From Cupriavidus basilensis (GTDB lineage Bacteria; Pseudomonadota; Gammaproteobacteria; Burkholderiales; Burkholderiaceae), in contig NZ_BBQM01000016.1 of the NCBI RefSeq assembly GCF_000876015.1, positions 372,001-436,000 of the forward strand: DNA of 64,000 nt, read 5' to 3'. The notes under the pieces were generated by a model. That model was not told where the DNA came from. It was given only the letters and a program-made list of their open reading frames with translations, and did no database searches. Positions 51,739 through 59,938 of the stretch are shown piece by piece; position 1 is the first letter of the stretch; every line of letters begins with the position of its first letter. Position numbers and translations under genes: made by a program.

Positions 51739-52632
51739 ATGGCAACGCCCTCCCCCCTGCAAACCGTGCGCGACCTGCTGCGCCTGGCCGTCTCGCGCTT
51801 CACCAGGGCCAGGCTGTCGTTCGGCCACGGCAGCGCCAACGCCTACGACGAAGCCGCCTACCTGGTCCTGCACACGCTCGACCTGCCGCTCGACACGCTC
51901 GACCCGTTCCTCGACGCCCGCCTGCTGCCCGAGGAAATCGAGGCCGTGCTCAACGTCATCGAGCGCCGCGTCAGCGAGCGCGTGCCCGCCGCCTACCTCA
52001 CCAACGAAGCCTTCATGCACGGCCTGCGCTTCTACGTGGACTCGCGCGTGATCGTGCCGCGCAGCTTCCTCGGCGAGCTGCTGCAGGAAGGGCTGGAACC
52101 GTGGGTCGGCGACATCGCCGAGATCGGCCCGGTGCTCGAGCTGTGCACCGGCTCGGGCTGCCTGCCCATCGTCGCCGCCCACGTCTGGCCGCAGGCGCGC
52201 ATCGACGCGGTCGACATCTCGCCCGACGCGCTCGAAGTCGCGCGCCGCAACGTGGCCGACTACAAGATGGCCGACCGCATCAGCCTGTACCAGGGCGATC
52301 TCTACGCCCCGCTGCCGGCCGGCGCGAAATACGACGTGATCCTCACCAACCCGCCCTACGTCAACGAGACCTCGATGCAGGCGCTGCCCGCCGAATACCT
52401 GGCCGAGCCGCGCATCGCGCTGGCCGGCGGCGACGACGGCATGGACGTGGTGCGGCGGATCATCGCCGGCGCCAAGGCGCGCCTCAACCCGGGCGGCGTG
52501 CTGGTGGTGGAGATCGGCAACGAGCACGCCAACGTGGAAGCGGCGTTCCCGGAACTGGAACTGATCTGGCTGCCGGTCAGCGCCGGCGAGGAACAGGTGT
52601 TCCTGGTGACCTACGAAGGACTGCCGGGCTGA
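51739..52632 (+). CDS. prmB: 50S ribosomal protein L3 glutamine methyltransferase
   Basis: N5-glutamine methyltransferase acting on L3 during ribosome assembly. 297 residues. N-terminal helical domain (about 1-95) with GHGSANAYDEAAYLVLHTL, Rossmann SAM-binding site VLELCTGSGCLPIVAA and VDISPDALEVARRN, and catalytic NPPY in DVILTNPPYVNET. PrmC is the close paralogue; the MHGLRFYVDSRVIVPRSFLG block fits PrmB. It lies 49 bp after dapE. Confidence 0.94.
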   Translation: MATPSPLQTVRDLLRLAVSRFTRARLSFGHGSANAYDEAAYLVLHTLDLPLDTLDPFLDARLLPEEIEAVLNVIERRVSERVPAAYLTNEAFMHGLRFYVDSRVIVPRSFLGELLQEGLEPWVGDIAEIGPVLELCTGSGCLPIVAAHVWPQARIDAVDISPDALEVARRNVADYKMADRISLYQGDLYAPLPAGAKYDVILTNPPYVNETSMQALPAEYLAEPRIALAGGDDGMDVVRRIIAGAKARLNPGGVLVVEIGNEHANVEAAFPELELIWLPVSAGEEQVFLVTYEGLPG

Positions 52633-52705
52633 CGGACCACGCGGGCGCCGGCGCGCGAGGAAGACGCGCGGCCGGCAGCCCGAGTGAAGCGGCGGCGCCC
52701 GGCCG

Positions 52706-53770
52706 TCAGCCGGCGCGCGCGGGCGCCATCCTGGCCTCGATGCGCGCCAGCAGCCCCTCGACCCAGCGCCGCACCAGCCGGTCCGACGCCACCGCCGGCA
52801 GCGAATACGCCATCACCCGGTACACCGCCTTGCGCCGCACCTTGGAGATCCTGGCCGGGTCCGGCCACGCCGGGTTGTCCACCAGCAGCAGCAAGGTCTC
52901 CAGCCCGATGACGATGGGCCAGATGCAGGCCAGCCGCAGCCGCACGGCCGAGCCGGGAATGGCCAGCGTGTAGTCGAGCGCCGCGCGGAAATGCCCGAGC
53001 GCGTGATGCACCAGCTCGAACAGCAGCGGCCGCGCGCGCGCCGCGCTGGCCGGCGCCAGCAGGTCCTGCGGCGCCAGGCCGTGGCGCGCCAGCAGCGCCG
53101 CCGGCAGGTAGCAGCGGCCGATGCGCAGGTCCTTGCCGCAGTCGCGCAGCACGTTGGTCATCTGCAGCGCCTTGCCGAAGCGCACGCCCAGCGCCAGCAT
53201 GGTGTCGGGGCCGGCCTTGAGCACGCCCGGCATGTGCGCATAGGTCATGGTGGTCCAGAACTCGCCCACGCAGCCCGCCACCAGGTAGGTGTAGCGGTCC
53301 AGCTCGTCCAGCGTGCGCAGCGCGACGAGGCGGCCGGAGGCTTCGTCGGGAAACGTGCGCAGGTCGAATTCCATGCCGCTGGCCAGCGTCGAGACGATGC
53401 CGCGCACGGCCTCGCGGTCAGACTCGCTCAACTGCGGCAGGATCGCCAGCGCGGGGCCGAGCGATTCGAGCAGGACCTTTTCGTCGGACTGCTGTTGCTG
53501 CGCGCCGACCTCCTGCGCCATGCGGCGCATCAGCGCCGCGTCGCCGGCGGCGCCGTTGACCTGGTCGCGGAACGACAGCAGCAGGGCCAGCCGCTGCGCC
53601 GGCGGGATCAGCGAGGTGTCGGCGATGGTGTCGGCCGCGCGCGCGAGCAGATAGGCCAGCCCGATCGGATCGCGCATGCCCGCGGGGAGGATGCGCAGCG
53701 TGAGATAGAAAGAGCGCGATACGCCCTTGAGCAGCGGACCGAGCAGGAAGGCCCGGGTTGGATTCGGCAT
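52706..53770 (-). CDS. Squalene/phytoene synthase family protein
   Basis: Trans-prenyl head-to-head condensing enzyme. 354 residues from ATG 53770 (MPNPTRAFLLGPLLKGVSRS). Both aspartate-rich motifs are present: YLLARAADTIADT and QMTNVLRDCGKDLRIGRCYLP. The middle has YLVAGCVGEFWTTMTYAH, and a C-terminal hydrophobic helix (LACIWPIVIGLETLLLLV) is like membrane-associated squalene synthases. Expected to make squalene or a related C30 from farnesyl diphosphate. None of the usual hopanoid genes is next to it. Convergent with prmB, 73 bp away. Confidence 0.87.
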   Translation of the reverse strand: MPNPTRAFLLGPLLKGVSRSFYLTLRILPAGMRDPIGLAYLLARAADTIADTSLIPPAQRLALLLSFRDQVNGAAGDAALMRRMAQEVGAQQQQSDEKVLLESLGPALAILPQLSESDREAVRGIVSTLASGMEFDLRTFPDEASGRLVALRTLDELDRYTYLVAGCVGEFWTTMTYAHMPGVLKAGPDTMLALGVRFGKALQMTNVLRDCGKDLRIGRCYLPAALLARHGLAPQDLLAPASAARARPLLFELVHHALGHFRAALDYTLAIPGSAVRLRLACIWPIVIGLETLLLLVDNPAWPDPARISKVRRKAVYRVMAYSLPAVASDRLVRRWVEGLLARIEARMAPARAG

Positions 53771-53885
53771 GAGCGGGAAAGCCGGCGGCACCGGCGAATT
53801 TGGCTGTGCCGGATTGTATACGGCAAGCGCCGGATGCAGCGCCGCCGCGCGGCGGTTTCCTTGCCTGCCCGCCGGCCGCTGCCAG

Positions 53886-54965
53886 CTACCAGCCGGCCAG
53901 CGCCCTGCCCGCGGCCTCGCGCACCTGCTCGACCACGCCTTCGCGCCAGTCATCGGCGTCGCCATAGAACGCGCGCCACATCGCCTGGTGGATCAGCTCG
54001 CGCTGGCCTTCGTCGGCCTCGGGATGCAGGTGCAGCCAGTGGTCGCCGCGCAGCGCCTCGAGCACCTCGGTCACGGGCAAGGTGCCGAACTCCAGCGCGA
54101 TGCCGCTGTAGTCCACCGCGGGCAGCGTCTGCGGCACCGCCTGCCAGGCCATGCCCGTGAGGTTGGCCGAGGCCGACGAGCCGTCGTGGATGGAGGTGAC
54201 GTGGCTGCCCCAGATGGCGCGCGCGCGGGCGACCGGCGCGGCCGCGTCCGGGCCCATGTAGATGGGCTCGCCGTAGCCGCGCGGGCCCAGGCCGGTATGG
54301 ATGTCCAGCCAGCGCAGCGCCTCGCGCCCGGCGCCGTAGCGGGCCAGGATGCGGCGCAGCGTGTAGTTGCTCCAGGTGGCCTTGCCGCCGCCGAAGAACA
54401 AGCCGTCCGGCGCGTGGTACTGGCCCGCGCTGACGGCCGCCTGGTACCACGGCAGGCCTTTCGCCATCACCGACCGCATCAGCGCCGCCTGGTCGGCCTC
54501 CGAGGGCGGCCACTGCGCGGGCAGCAGCAGCGGCGCGATCTGCGCGTAGGGCGCGTTCTCGGGCAGGGGCCGGGTGAAATCCATGAAATTGCGGTTGAGG
54601 TCGACGTTGTCCTCGTTGACGCGCCGCAGATGCGAAAAGCCGTAGGGATTGACCGCGTGCACCAGCATCAGCGCCACGCCGGCCCCGGCGCACGCCGCGC
54701 GCAGGTCCGCGTCGCCGAGCAGCGCGACCTGCGCGCCGGAGCCGCAGAAGCCCTCCACGCCGTGCACGCCCGACGTCACCAGTAGCACGCGCCGGGCCTC
54801 GGCGGCGCCGGCCCAGGCCACGTCGATGGCCAGCTCCTCGCCGGCGCTGCCGCGCATGGTCGGGTGCGGGAAACCGGCCAGCGTGGCGCCGGCGGCGCGC
54901 GCCGCGTCGAGAAATTTCCGCCGGGCTTCGGCGTAGCTGCGGGAAAAGCCGGTATGCACGGACAT
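53886..54965 (-). CDS. DUF2817 (M14-like) metallopeptidase family protein
   Basis: 359 residues from ATG 54965. Resembles zinc carboxypeptidases: HGVEGFCGSGAQ (first His and Glu), NEDNVDLNRNFMDF (substrate carboxylate-binding Asn-Arg region), WLDIHTGLGPRG (second His) and IALEFGTLP (catalytic Glu). A signal peptide is absent, so it is probably cytoplasmic. Substrate unknown; a carboxypeptidase or deacylase acting on peptide-like molecules fits both the fold and the peptidase-rich neighbourhood. Confidence 0.85.
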   Translation of the reverse strand: MSVHTGFSRSYAEARRKFLDAARAAGATLAGFPHPTMRGSAGEELAIDVAWAGAAEARRVLLVTSGVHGVEGFCGSGAQVALLGDADLRAACAGAGVALMLVHAVNPYGFSHLRRVNEDNVDLNRNFMDFTRPLPENAPYAQIAPLLLPAQWPPSEADQAALMRSVMAKGLPWYQAAVSAGQYHAPDGLFFGGGKATWSNYTLRRILARYGAGREALRWLDIHTGLGPRGYGEPIYMGPDAAAPVARARAIWGSHVTSIHDGSSASANLTGMAWQAVPQTLPAVDYSGIALEFGTLPVTEVLEALRGDHWLHLHPEADEGQRELIHQAMWRAFYGDADDWREGVVEQVREAAGRALAGW

Positions 54966-55063
54966 GACAGCGTATTTCGCGCCTGGCGAGCAGTGGAGGT
55001 GCCGGTATTAGACGCCAACCGGGCGGCTATTGCCATCGGGCCTTCCCGGAGGCCCGACGCGGC

Positions 55064-55861
55064 TCAGCCCCGGCCCGCGCCCGCCTTGTCCGCGCCGGCC
55101 TCGCGCAGCAGCGGCGAGCGGAACGCATGCGGATGCATCTCGATGCCCGCCGCGGCAAGCTGCGCGGCGGACAGCACCAGGTGGCGCGCGAGCCAGTCGT
55201 GGAGGCTGCGCAGGAAGCGCTGCTGCTCCAGCCGGCTGGATTCGCGGATGGCGCGTTCGAGCTTGACGTGGGCGGTGTAGACGTCGAGCAGATTGAGGCT
55301 CTTGAGCTTGGCCGGCGTGGTGGCGCTGCGCTCGATGGCGAGGATGCGCCGCACCTGCGCCTCGGGCAGGTCGCCGCTGCGCAGGTAGTCCTGGTAGACC
55401 TCCTCCAGCGCCGGGAAGCGCACCGTGGGCTGCACGCGCGGCACGCCGGCCACCTTCTCCATGCGCAGCACCAGGTAGCGGATGGCGTCGGCGCGGCGCC
55501 GGGCGGCGTCGGCGGAGGCATCGCGGCGGACGCCGGCGCGGCGCGCGCGGAGCGGGGCCGGGGCGGTCAGCTCGAATTCCTCGGCCGACGGCGGCGTGGC
55601 CGCGGGCACGGCGGCGGCGGGGCCGGCGTCGCGCTCGGTGTAGTCGGGCACCAGGTCGAGCCCGGCCGGCTCGGCCAGCACGGCGCGCGCGCAGGCCTCG
55701 CCGAACGGGTGCTCGTGGCCGTGCGCGTCGCGCAGGATGTAGGCCTGCCCGTTGCCGAAGCCGTGATGGCGCGCGCGCCCCACGTGCTGGTGGCAGCGCG
55801 TGGCGGGGTCGACGAAATCCTTGCGTACTGGGGTCCAGCTTTCGCCGTTGACTGCGGTCAT
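55064..55861 (-). CDS. Conserved hypothetical protein
   Basis: 265 residues from ATG 55861 (MTAVNGESWTPVRKDFVDPA). I do not recognise a family. The N-terminal part is His-rich (TRCHQHVGRARHHGFGNGQA; RDAHGHEHPFGEACARAVL) and could bind a metal. A Pro/Ala linker (about 85-115) leads to an Arg-rich, all-helical C-terminal half (RADAIRYLVLRMEKVAGV; SLNLLDVYTAHVKLERAIRE). Codon use and GC are as in neighbours. It lies 124 bp after the M55 peptidase on the same strand. Confidence 0.65.
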   Translation of the reverse strand: MTAVNGESWTPVRKDFVDPATRCHQHVGRARHHGFGNGQAYILRDAHGHEHPFGEACARAVLAEPAGLDLVPDYTERDAGPAAAVPAATPPSAEEFELTAPAPLRARRAGVRRDASADAARRRADAIRYLVLRMEKVAGVPRVQPTVRFPALEEVYQDYLRSGDLPEAQVRRILAIERSATTPAKLKSLNLLDVYTAHVKLERAIRESSRLEQQRFLRSLHDWLARHLVLSAAQLAAAGIEMHPHAFRSPLLREAGADKAGAGRG

Positions 55862-55985
55862 GAATCTGCGCGTGATGGCCGCCGCGCGCGGCACGATGAG
55901 TGAATGCAGGACAGCCTGGCCGCGGCATCCTTGCCGCGGCCAGGCCGCTATTGTCCTCCAATCGCGGCCGCGCCGGCCGGCGCGC

Positions 55986-56798
55986 CTACCTGAGCATGAA
56001 CGACATCGCCGACAGGCAGTTGAGCATGCGCACCGCCGCCTGCACCGAGGCGGCGTCGAACACCAGCGTGACGCCGTCCACGCGCTCGAGCGCGGGCCAC
56101 TGGCAGAACAGGTCGGCATAGGCGGGGCTGTGCGCCTGCAGGCGGCACCGCACCGGGCCGGGAATGCGCAGCGGCTGTCCGCCGGCCTCGCGCACGGCCT
56201 GCCCGGCGGCGGCGGCGATGGCCTCGCGCGCGGCCGCCGGCGACAGCGTGGTGCCGCTGCCGTGGCCGCCGGCTTGCTTGGTCCGCACGTAGCGCACCCA
56301 CGGCATGAGCGGCCGCGTCTCTTCGACGAACACGTCGTCGCCGCTGGCCATCAGCACCGGCACGCCGAACTCGCCGGCCAGCGCGCCATACAAGCCGGCC
56401 TCGCCCATCTCCTGCCCGCCCAGCCAGACGCGGGCGAAGGCGCTGCTGTTGATGGTGTGGGCCAGGATGCCGCGGCTCTGCGCGCGGCCGTGGTAGCCGA
56501 CCATGAACACGCCGTCGCAGCCTTCCACGCCGGCCATCATGCCGAGATAGCGCGGCTTGCCCAGCACCAGGCGCGCGCGCGGGTCGAGCTGGTCGGGCAG
56601 CAGGTTGCGAAAGCCGCCGTGCGAGTCGTTGACCAGCACTTCGGTGGCGCCGCCGGCGAAGGCGCCCTGCACCGCGGCGTTGGCCTCGGCGGTCATCCAG
56701 GCGCGCGCGCGCTCGTATTCGCCGTTGCCGGCGCGGGCCTGCTCGGCGTGGAAGACGCCGGCGACGCCTTCGATGTCGGTGGAAATCAGGATCTTCAT
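55986..56798 (-). CDS. dppA: M55 family D-aminopeptidase
   Basis: Zinc aminopeptidase releasing D-amino acids (by family D-Ala-D-Ala, D-Ala-Gly-Gly). 270 residues from ATG 56798 (MKILISTDIEGVAGVFHAEQ). The metal and catalytic residues of B. subtilis DppA are all present: Asp8 and Glu10 in the SxDxEG motif, His60 in VNDSHG, His103 in GYHGR, His114 and Glu133. In Bacillus dppA heads a dipeptide-transport operon; here it follows gsiABCD and the P1 peptidase with only 12 bp spacing, supporting import and recycling of D-containing peptides, perhaps peptidoglycan fragments (inference). Confidence 0.92.
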   Translation of the reverse strand: MKILISTDIEGVAGVFHAEQARAGNGEYERARAWMTAEANAAVQGAFAGGATEVLVNDSHGGFRNLLPDQLDPRARLVLGKPRYLGMMAGVEGCDGVFMVGYHGRAQSRGILAHTINSSAFARVWLGGQEMGEAGLYGALAGEFGVPVLMASGDDVFVEETRPLMPWVRYVRTKQAGGHGSGTTLSPAAAREAIAAAAGQAVREAGGQPLRIPGPVRCRLQAHSPAYADLFCQWPALERVDGVTLVFDAASVQAAVRMLNCLSAMSFMLR

Positions 56799-56810
56799 CG
56801 CGCTCCGGGA

Positions 56811-57893
56811 TCAGTCGGCGGGCGCCGCGTGGCGCGCCAGCCATTGTGGCAGTTCGGGCATCAGCTCGCGCAGCGCGATGCGGCGGTGGCCGTCGCGGCC
56901 GCTCACGCTTTCGGCCCGCCACAGCGCGTTGAGGATGGCCTGCTCGACGCTGTCGGCGGCGGCCTGGAACAGCGCGTCGAGCCGGCTCTCGTGCAGCATG
57001 GCCAGCGCCGGCATGGGCGCGTCGGCCTGCTGCGGCACGGTGCAGGCGGTGGAGAACGCCAGCGCGATGTCGCCCGAGCCGTGGCCGAACACCGAGCCGG
57101 TGCGGGCCAGCCCGGCGCCGGCGCGCAGCGACAGGCGGCGCAGCTGGCGCGCGTCGAGCGGGGCGTCGGTGGCGACGATCATGATGATCGAGCCCTTCTC
57201 CGGCCCGGCCTGCGCTTCGGCGTGCGCCCGCGCCTGCAGGCGCGCGGCCAGCCTGCCGCCCAGGCGCGCGCCGGCCACGGTGAGGTTGGGCAGCACGCCG
57301 AAGTTGGATTGCACCAGCGCGCCCACGTGGTATGCGCCCGCCCGGCGCGAGGCCGAGCCGATGCCGCCCTTGAGCCCGAACGAGGACATGCCGCGCCCCG
57401 CCCCCACCGCGCCCTGCGCGAAATCCGCGGCCGCCGCCGCGCAGGCCTGCGCGTAGTGCGCCTCCCGCACCGGCATGGCCTGGATGTCGTTGAGATAGCC
57501 GTCGTTGCACTCGAACACCAGCGGGTTGACGGTCGGCCAGGCGCGGCCGATCTCCGGGTTGGCGGCGATGGCCTGGCGGATCTGCGCCTGCGCCAGCGCG
57601 CCCACGGCGAAGGTGTTGGTGAGCGCGATCGGCGTCTCCAGCACGCCGAGCTCTTCCACCTGCACCAGCCCCACGCTCTTGCCGAAGCCGTTGAGCACGG
57701 TGGCGGCGGCCGGCACCTTGTCGGCGAACAGGTTGCCGGCGTGCGGCAGCACCACCGTCACGCCGGTCTGGCACGCGCCGCGCGCCAGCGTGCAGTGGCC
57801 CACGGTCACGCCGGGCACGTCGGCGATGGTGCCGCGCGCGCCGGCCGGCAGCGCGCCGATGTGGGTCAGCTCGTGGATCGGTTCCTGGCGCAT
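56811..57893 (-). CDS. dmpA: P1 family aminopeptidase (DmpA/BapA type)
   Basis: Self-processing Ntn-type peptidase. 360 residues from ATG 57893. Motifs: GTIADVPGVTVGHCTL, NGFGKSVGLVQVEELGVLET, ALTNTFAVG and MSSFGLKGGIGSASR; autocleavage expected between Gly234 and Ser235 in PEKGSIIMIVATDAPLDARQ, Ser235 becoming the nucleophile. Family members release L- or D-amino acids or beta-amino acids from peptides or amides. The gap to gsiD is 13 bp, so it is part of the transporter operon. Confidence 0.92.
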   Translation of the reverse strand: MRQEPIHELTHIGALPAGARGTIADVPGVTVGHCTLARGACQTGVTVVLPHAGNLFADKVPAAATVLNGFGKSVGLVQVEELGVLETPIALTNTFAVGALAQAQIRQAIAANPEIGRAWPTVNPLVFECNDGYLNDIQAMPVREAHYAQACAAAAADFAQGAVGAGRGMSSFGLKGGIGSASRRAGAYHVGALVQSNFGVLPNLTVAGARLGGRLAARLQARAHAEAQAGPEKGSIIMIVATDAPLDARQLRRLSLRAGAGLARTGSVFGHGSGDIALAFSTACTVPQQADAPMPALAMLHESRLDALFQAAADSVEQAILNALWRAESVSGRDGHRRIALRELMPELPQWLARHAAPAD

Positions 57894-57906
57894 GTGCGGC
57901 TCGCGC

Positions 57907-58818
57907 TCAGCGGCGGTCGATCTTCGGGTCGAGCGCGTCGCGCAGGCCGTCGCCGAGCAGGTTGAAGGCGAGCACCGTGAGGAAGATCGCCAGGCTGGGG
58001 AAGATCGCCACGTGCGGCGCCGTGACCATGTCGGCGCGCGCCTCGTTGAGCATGGCGCCCCACTCGGGCGTGGGCGGCTGCGCGCCCAGGCCGAGGAACG
58101 AGAGGCTGGCGGCGGTGATGATCGAGGTGCCGATGCGCATCGAGAAATACACCACGATGGACGAGATCGTGCCCGGCAGGATGTGCCGCATCAGGATGGT
58201 CCAGTCGGACGCGCCGATGCTGCGCGCGGCCTCCACGTAGGTCAGGCGCTTGAGCATCAGCGTGTTGCCGCGCACCAGGCGCGCGAACGCGGGGATGCTG
58301 AAGATGGCCACGGCGAAGATCACGTTGGTCATGCCGTTGCCGAGGATGGCGACGATGCCGATCGCCAGCAGGATGCCGGGAAACGCGAACAGCACGTCCG
58401 AGATGCGGCTGACGATGCGGTCCCACCAGCCTTCGTAGTAGCCGGCCAGCAGGCCCAGCACGGTGCCGACGATGGCGCCGATGATGACGGAGAAGAAGCC
58501 CGCCGCCAGCGAGATGCGGGTGCCGGCCAGGATGCGGCTGAAGATGTCGCGCCCGAGCGAGTCCACGCCGAACCAGTGCGCGGCCGAGGGGCCGGCGTTG
58601 AGCGCGTCGTAGTCGAAGAAGTTCTCGGGGTCGTAGGGCACCAGGTACGGCGCGAAGACCGCCACCGCCACCAGCAGCAGCACGAACACGCCGGCGCCCA
58701 GCGCCAGGTGCTGCTTGCGGAATTTGCGCCAGAACTCGGTCCAGGGCGTGCGCACCGCTTCCGGCGCGGCGGCGGGCGCGGCGGCGTTGCCGCCGGCGGA
58801 CGTGGAAAGCTGGGTCAT
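57907..58818 (-). CDS. gsiD: Peptide/glutathione ABC transporter permease
   Basis: 303 residues, six membrane helices. The N-terminal cytoplasmic tail is Ala-rich (TQLSTSAGGNAAAPAAAPEA). Typical DppC/GsiD features: HWFGVDSLGRDIFSRILAGT before helix 2 and the EAA loop YVEAARSIGASDWTILMRHILP that contacts the ATPase. Ends FNLLGDGLRDALDPKIDRR. 12 bp after gsiC. Named by similarity to Gsi proteins and by the downstream peptidases. Confidence 0.9.
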   Translation of the reverse strand: MTQLSTSAGGNAAAPAAAPEAVRTPWTEFWRKFRKQHLALGAGVFVLLLVAVAVFAPYLVPYDPENFFDYDALNAGPSAAHWFGVDSLGRDIFSRILAGTRISLAAGFFSVIIGAIVGTVLGLLAGYYEGWWDRIVSRISDVLFAFPGILLAIGIVAILGNGMTNVIFAVAIFSIPAFARLVRGNTLMLKRLTYVEAARSIGASDWTILMRHILPGTISSIVVYFSMRIGTSIITAASLSFLGLGAQPPTPEWGAMLNEARADMVTAPHVAIFPSLAIFLTVLAFNLLGDGLRDALDPKIDRR

Positions 58819-58830
58819 GCCGGCCTCTCC

Positions 58831-59751
58831 TTACTTGTAGCGGATGGCGGGGTTGATGACGGTGTACAGCACGTCGACCACCAGGTTGATCAGGATGAAC
58901 TCGAGCGAGAACAGCAGCACCTCGGCCTGGATGACCGGGTAGTCGCGCATCTCCACGGCGTCCACCAGCAGGCGGCCGAGGCCGGGCCAGTTGAAGACCT
59001 TCTCGACCACGATCGAGCCGCCCAGCAGGAAGCCGAACTGCAGGCCCATCATGGTGACCACGGGAATCATGGCGTTGCGCAGGCAGTGCTTGGCCACCAC
59101 CAGCAGCTCGCCCACGCCCTTGGCGCGCGCGGTGCGCACGAAATCTTCCTGCAGCACCTCGACGAAGGACGCGCGCGTGAAGCGGGCCATCACGGCGGCC
59201 ACCGCGGCGCCCAGCGTGAGCGAGGGCAGGATGTAGTGCTTCCAGGAATCGGCGCCGATCGACGGCAGCCAGCCCAGCTGCACCGAGAACACTTCCATCA
59301 GCAGCATGCCCAGGGCGAAGGCCGGGAACGAGATGCCGGACACCGCCAGCGTCATGCCGAGGCGGTCGGGCCAGCGGTTGCGCCACACCGCGGAGGTCAC
59401 GCCGATCGCCATGCCGAAGACCACCGCCCACACCATCGAGGCCAGCGTCAGGTACAGCGTGGGCATGAAGCGGTCGCCGATCTCCTCGCCGACCGGGCGC
59501 TTGGTGCGCAGCGAGTTGCCGAATTCCCAGCGCAGCGCGTTCGAGAAGAACTGCGCGAACTGCTCGGGCAGCGGCTTGTCCAGGCCGAGGTCGCGGCGCA
59601 CCAGCTCCACCGTGGCCTGGTCGGCCTCGGGGCCGGCCGCGAGCCGGGCGGGATCGCCGGGCAGCAGGTGGACGAACATGAAGACCAGCACCGCCACGAT
59701 CAGCAGTGTGGGAATCACGCCCAGGAATCGTTTGAGAAAATAATTCAGCAT
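58831..59751 (-). CDS. gsiC: Peptide/glutathione ABC transporter permease
   Basis: 306 residues from ATG 59751 (MLNYFLKRFLGVIPTLLIVA). First membrane helix at the N-terminus, DppB-type motif LPGDPARLAAGPEADQATVE, long periplasmic loop and EAA loop FVRTARAKGVGELLVVAKH. It follows the binding-protein gene after a 187-bp gap with a terminator-like hairpin and 10-bp tandem repeats, so its expression is probably lower than that of gsiB. Confidence 0.9.
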   Translation of the reverse strand: MLNYFLKRFLGVIPTLLIVAVLVFMFVHLLPGDPARLAAGPEADQATVELVRRDLGLDKPLPEQFAQFFSNALRWEFGNSLRTKRPVGEEIGDRFMPTLYLTLASMVWAVVFGMAIGVTSAVWRNRWPDRLGMTLAVSGISFPAFALGMLLMEVFSVQLGWLPSIGADSWKHYILPSLTLGAAVAAVMARFTRASFVEVLQEDFVRTARAKGVGELLVVAKHCLRNAMIPVVTMMGLQFGFLLGGSIVVEKVFNWPGLGRLLVDAVEMRDYPVIQAEVLLFSLEFILINLVVDVLYTVINPAIRYK

Positions 59752-59759
59752 GATGCACC

Positions 59760-59816
59760 GGAAAGAAAAAGACCGCGGGCCGCCCGCCCTGCCCCCGCAT
59801 CCGCGGGCGGGCGGTC
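59760..59816 (-). terminator. Attenuator-like hairpin with T-run between gsiB and gsiC
   Basis: Arms CCGCCCGCC (59780-59788) and GGCGGGCGG (59806-59814), with outer GACCGC/GCGGTC (59771-59776 and 59811-59816) as an extension or alternative, are followed on the minus strand by TTTTTCTTTC (59761-59770), just before the gsiC ATG. This fits a partial terminator that limits permease expression. Confidence 0.65.
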
Positions 59817-59847
59817 ATGCACGGCTTGCTGCGCCGTACTGCCTGCG

Positions 59848-59897
59848 GGTACTGCCTGGTACTGCTTGGTACTGCTTGGTACTGCTTGGTACCGCCT
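59848..59897. repeat. 10-bp tandem repeats between gsiB and gsiC
   Basis: Five consecutive copies of GGTACTGCYT (GGTACTGCCT, three identical GGTACTGCTT, GGTACCGCCT) plus a related unit at 59835-59844. They lie just after the gsiB stop codon in transcript order. A related TACTGCC doublet occurs at 31146-31162. Confidence 0.85.
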
Positions 59898-59938
59898 GCC
59901 GCCGGGCCGGGCCGCCTGCGCCCGGCAGCCCGCAGCCC

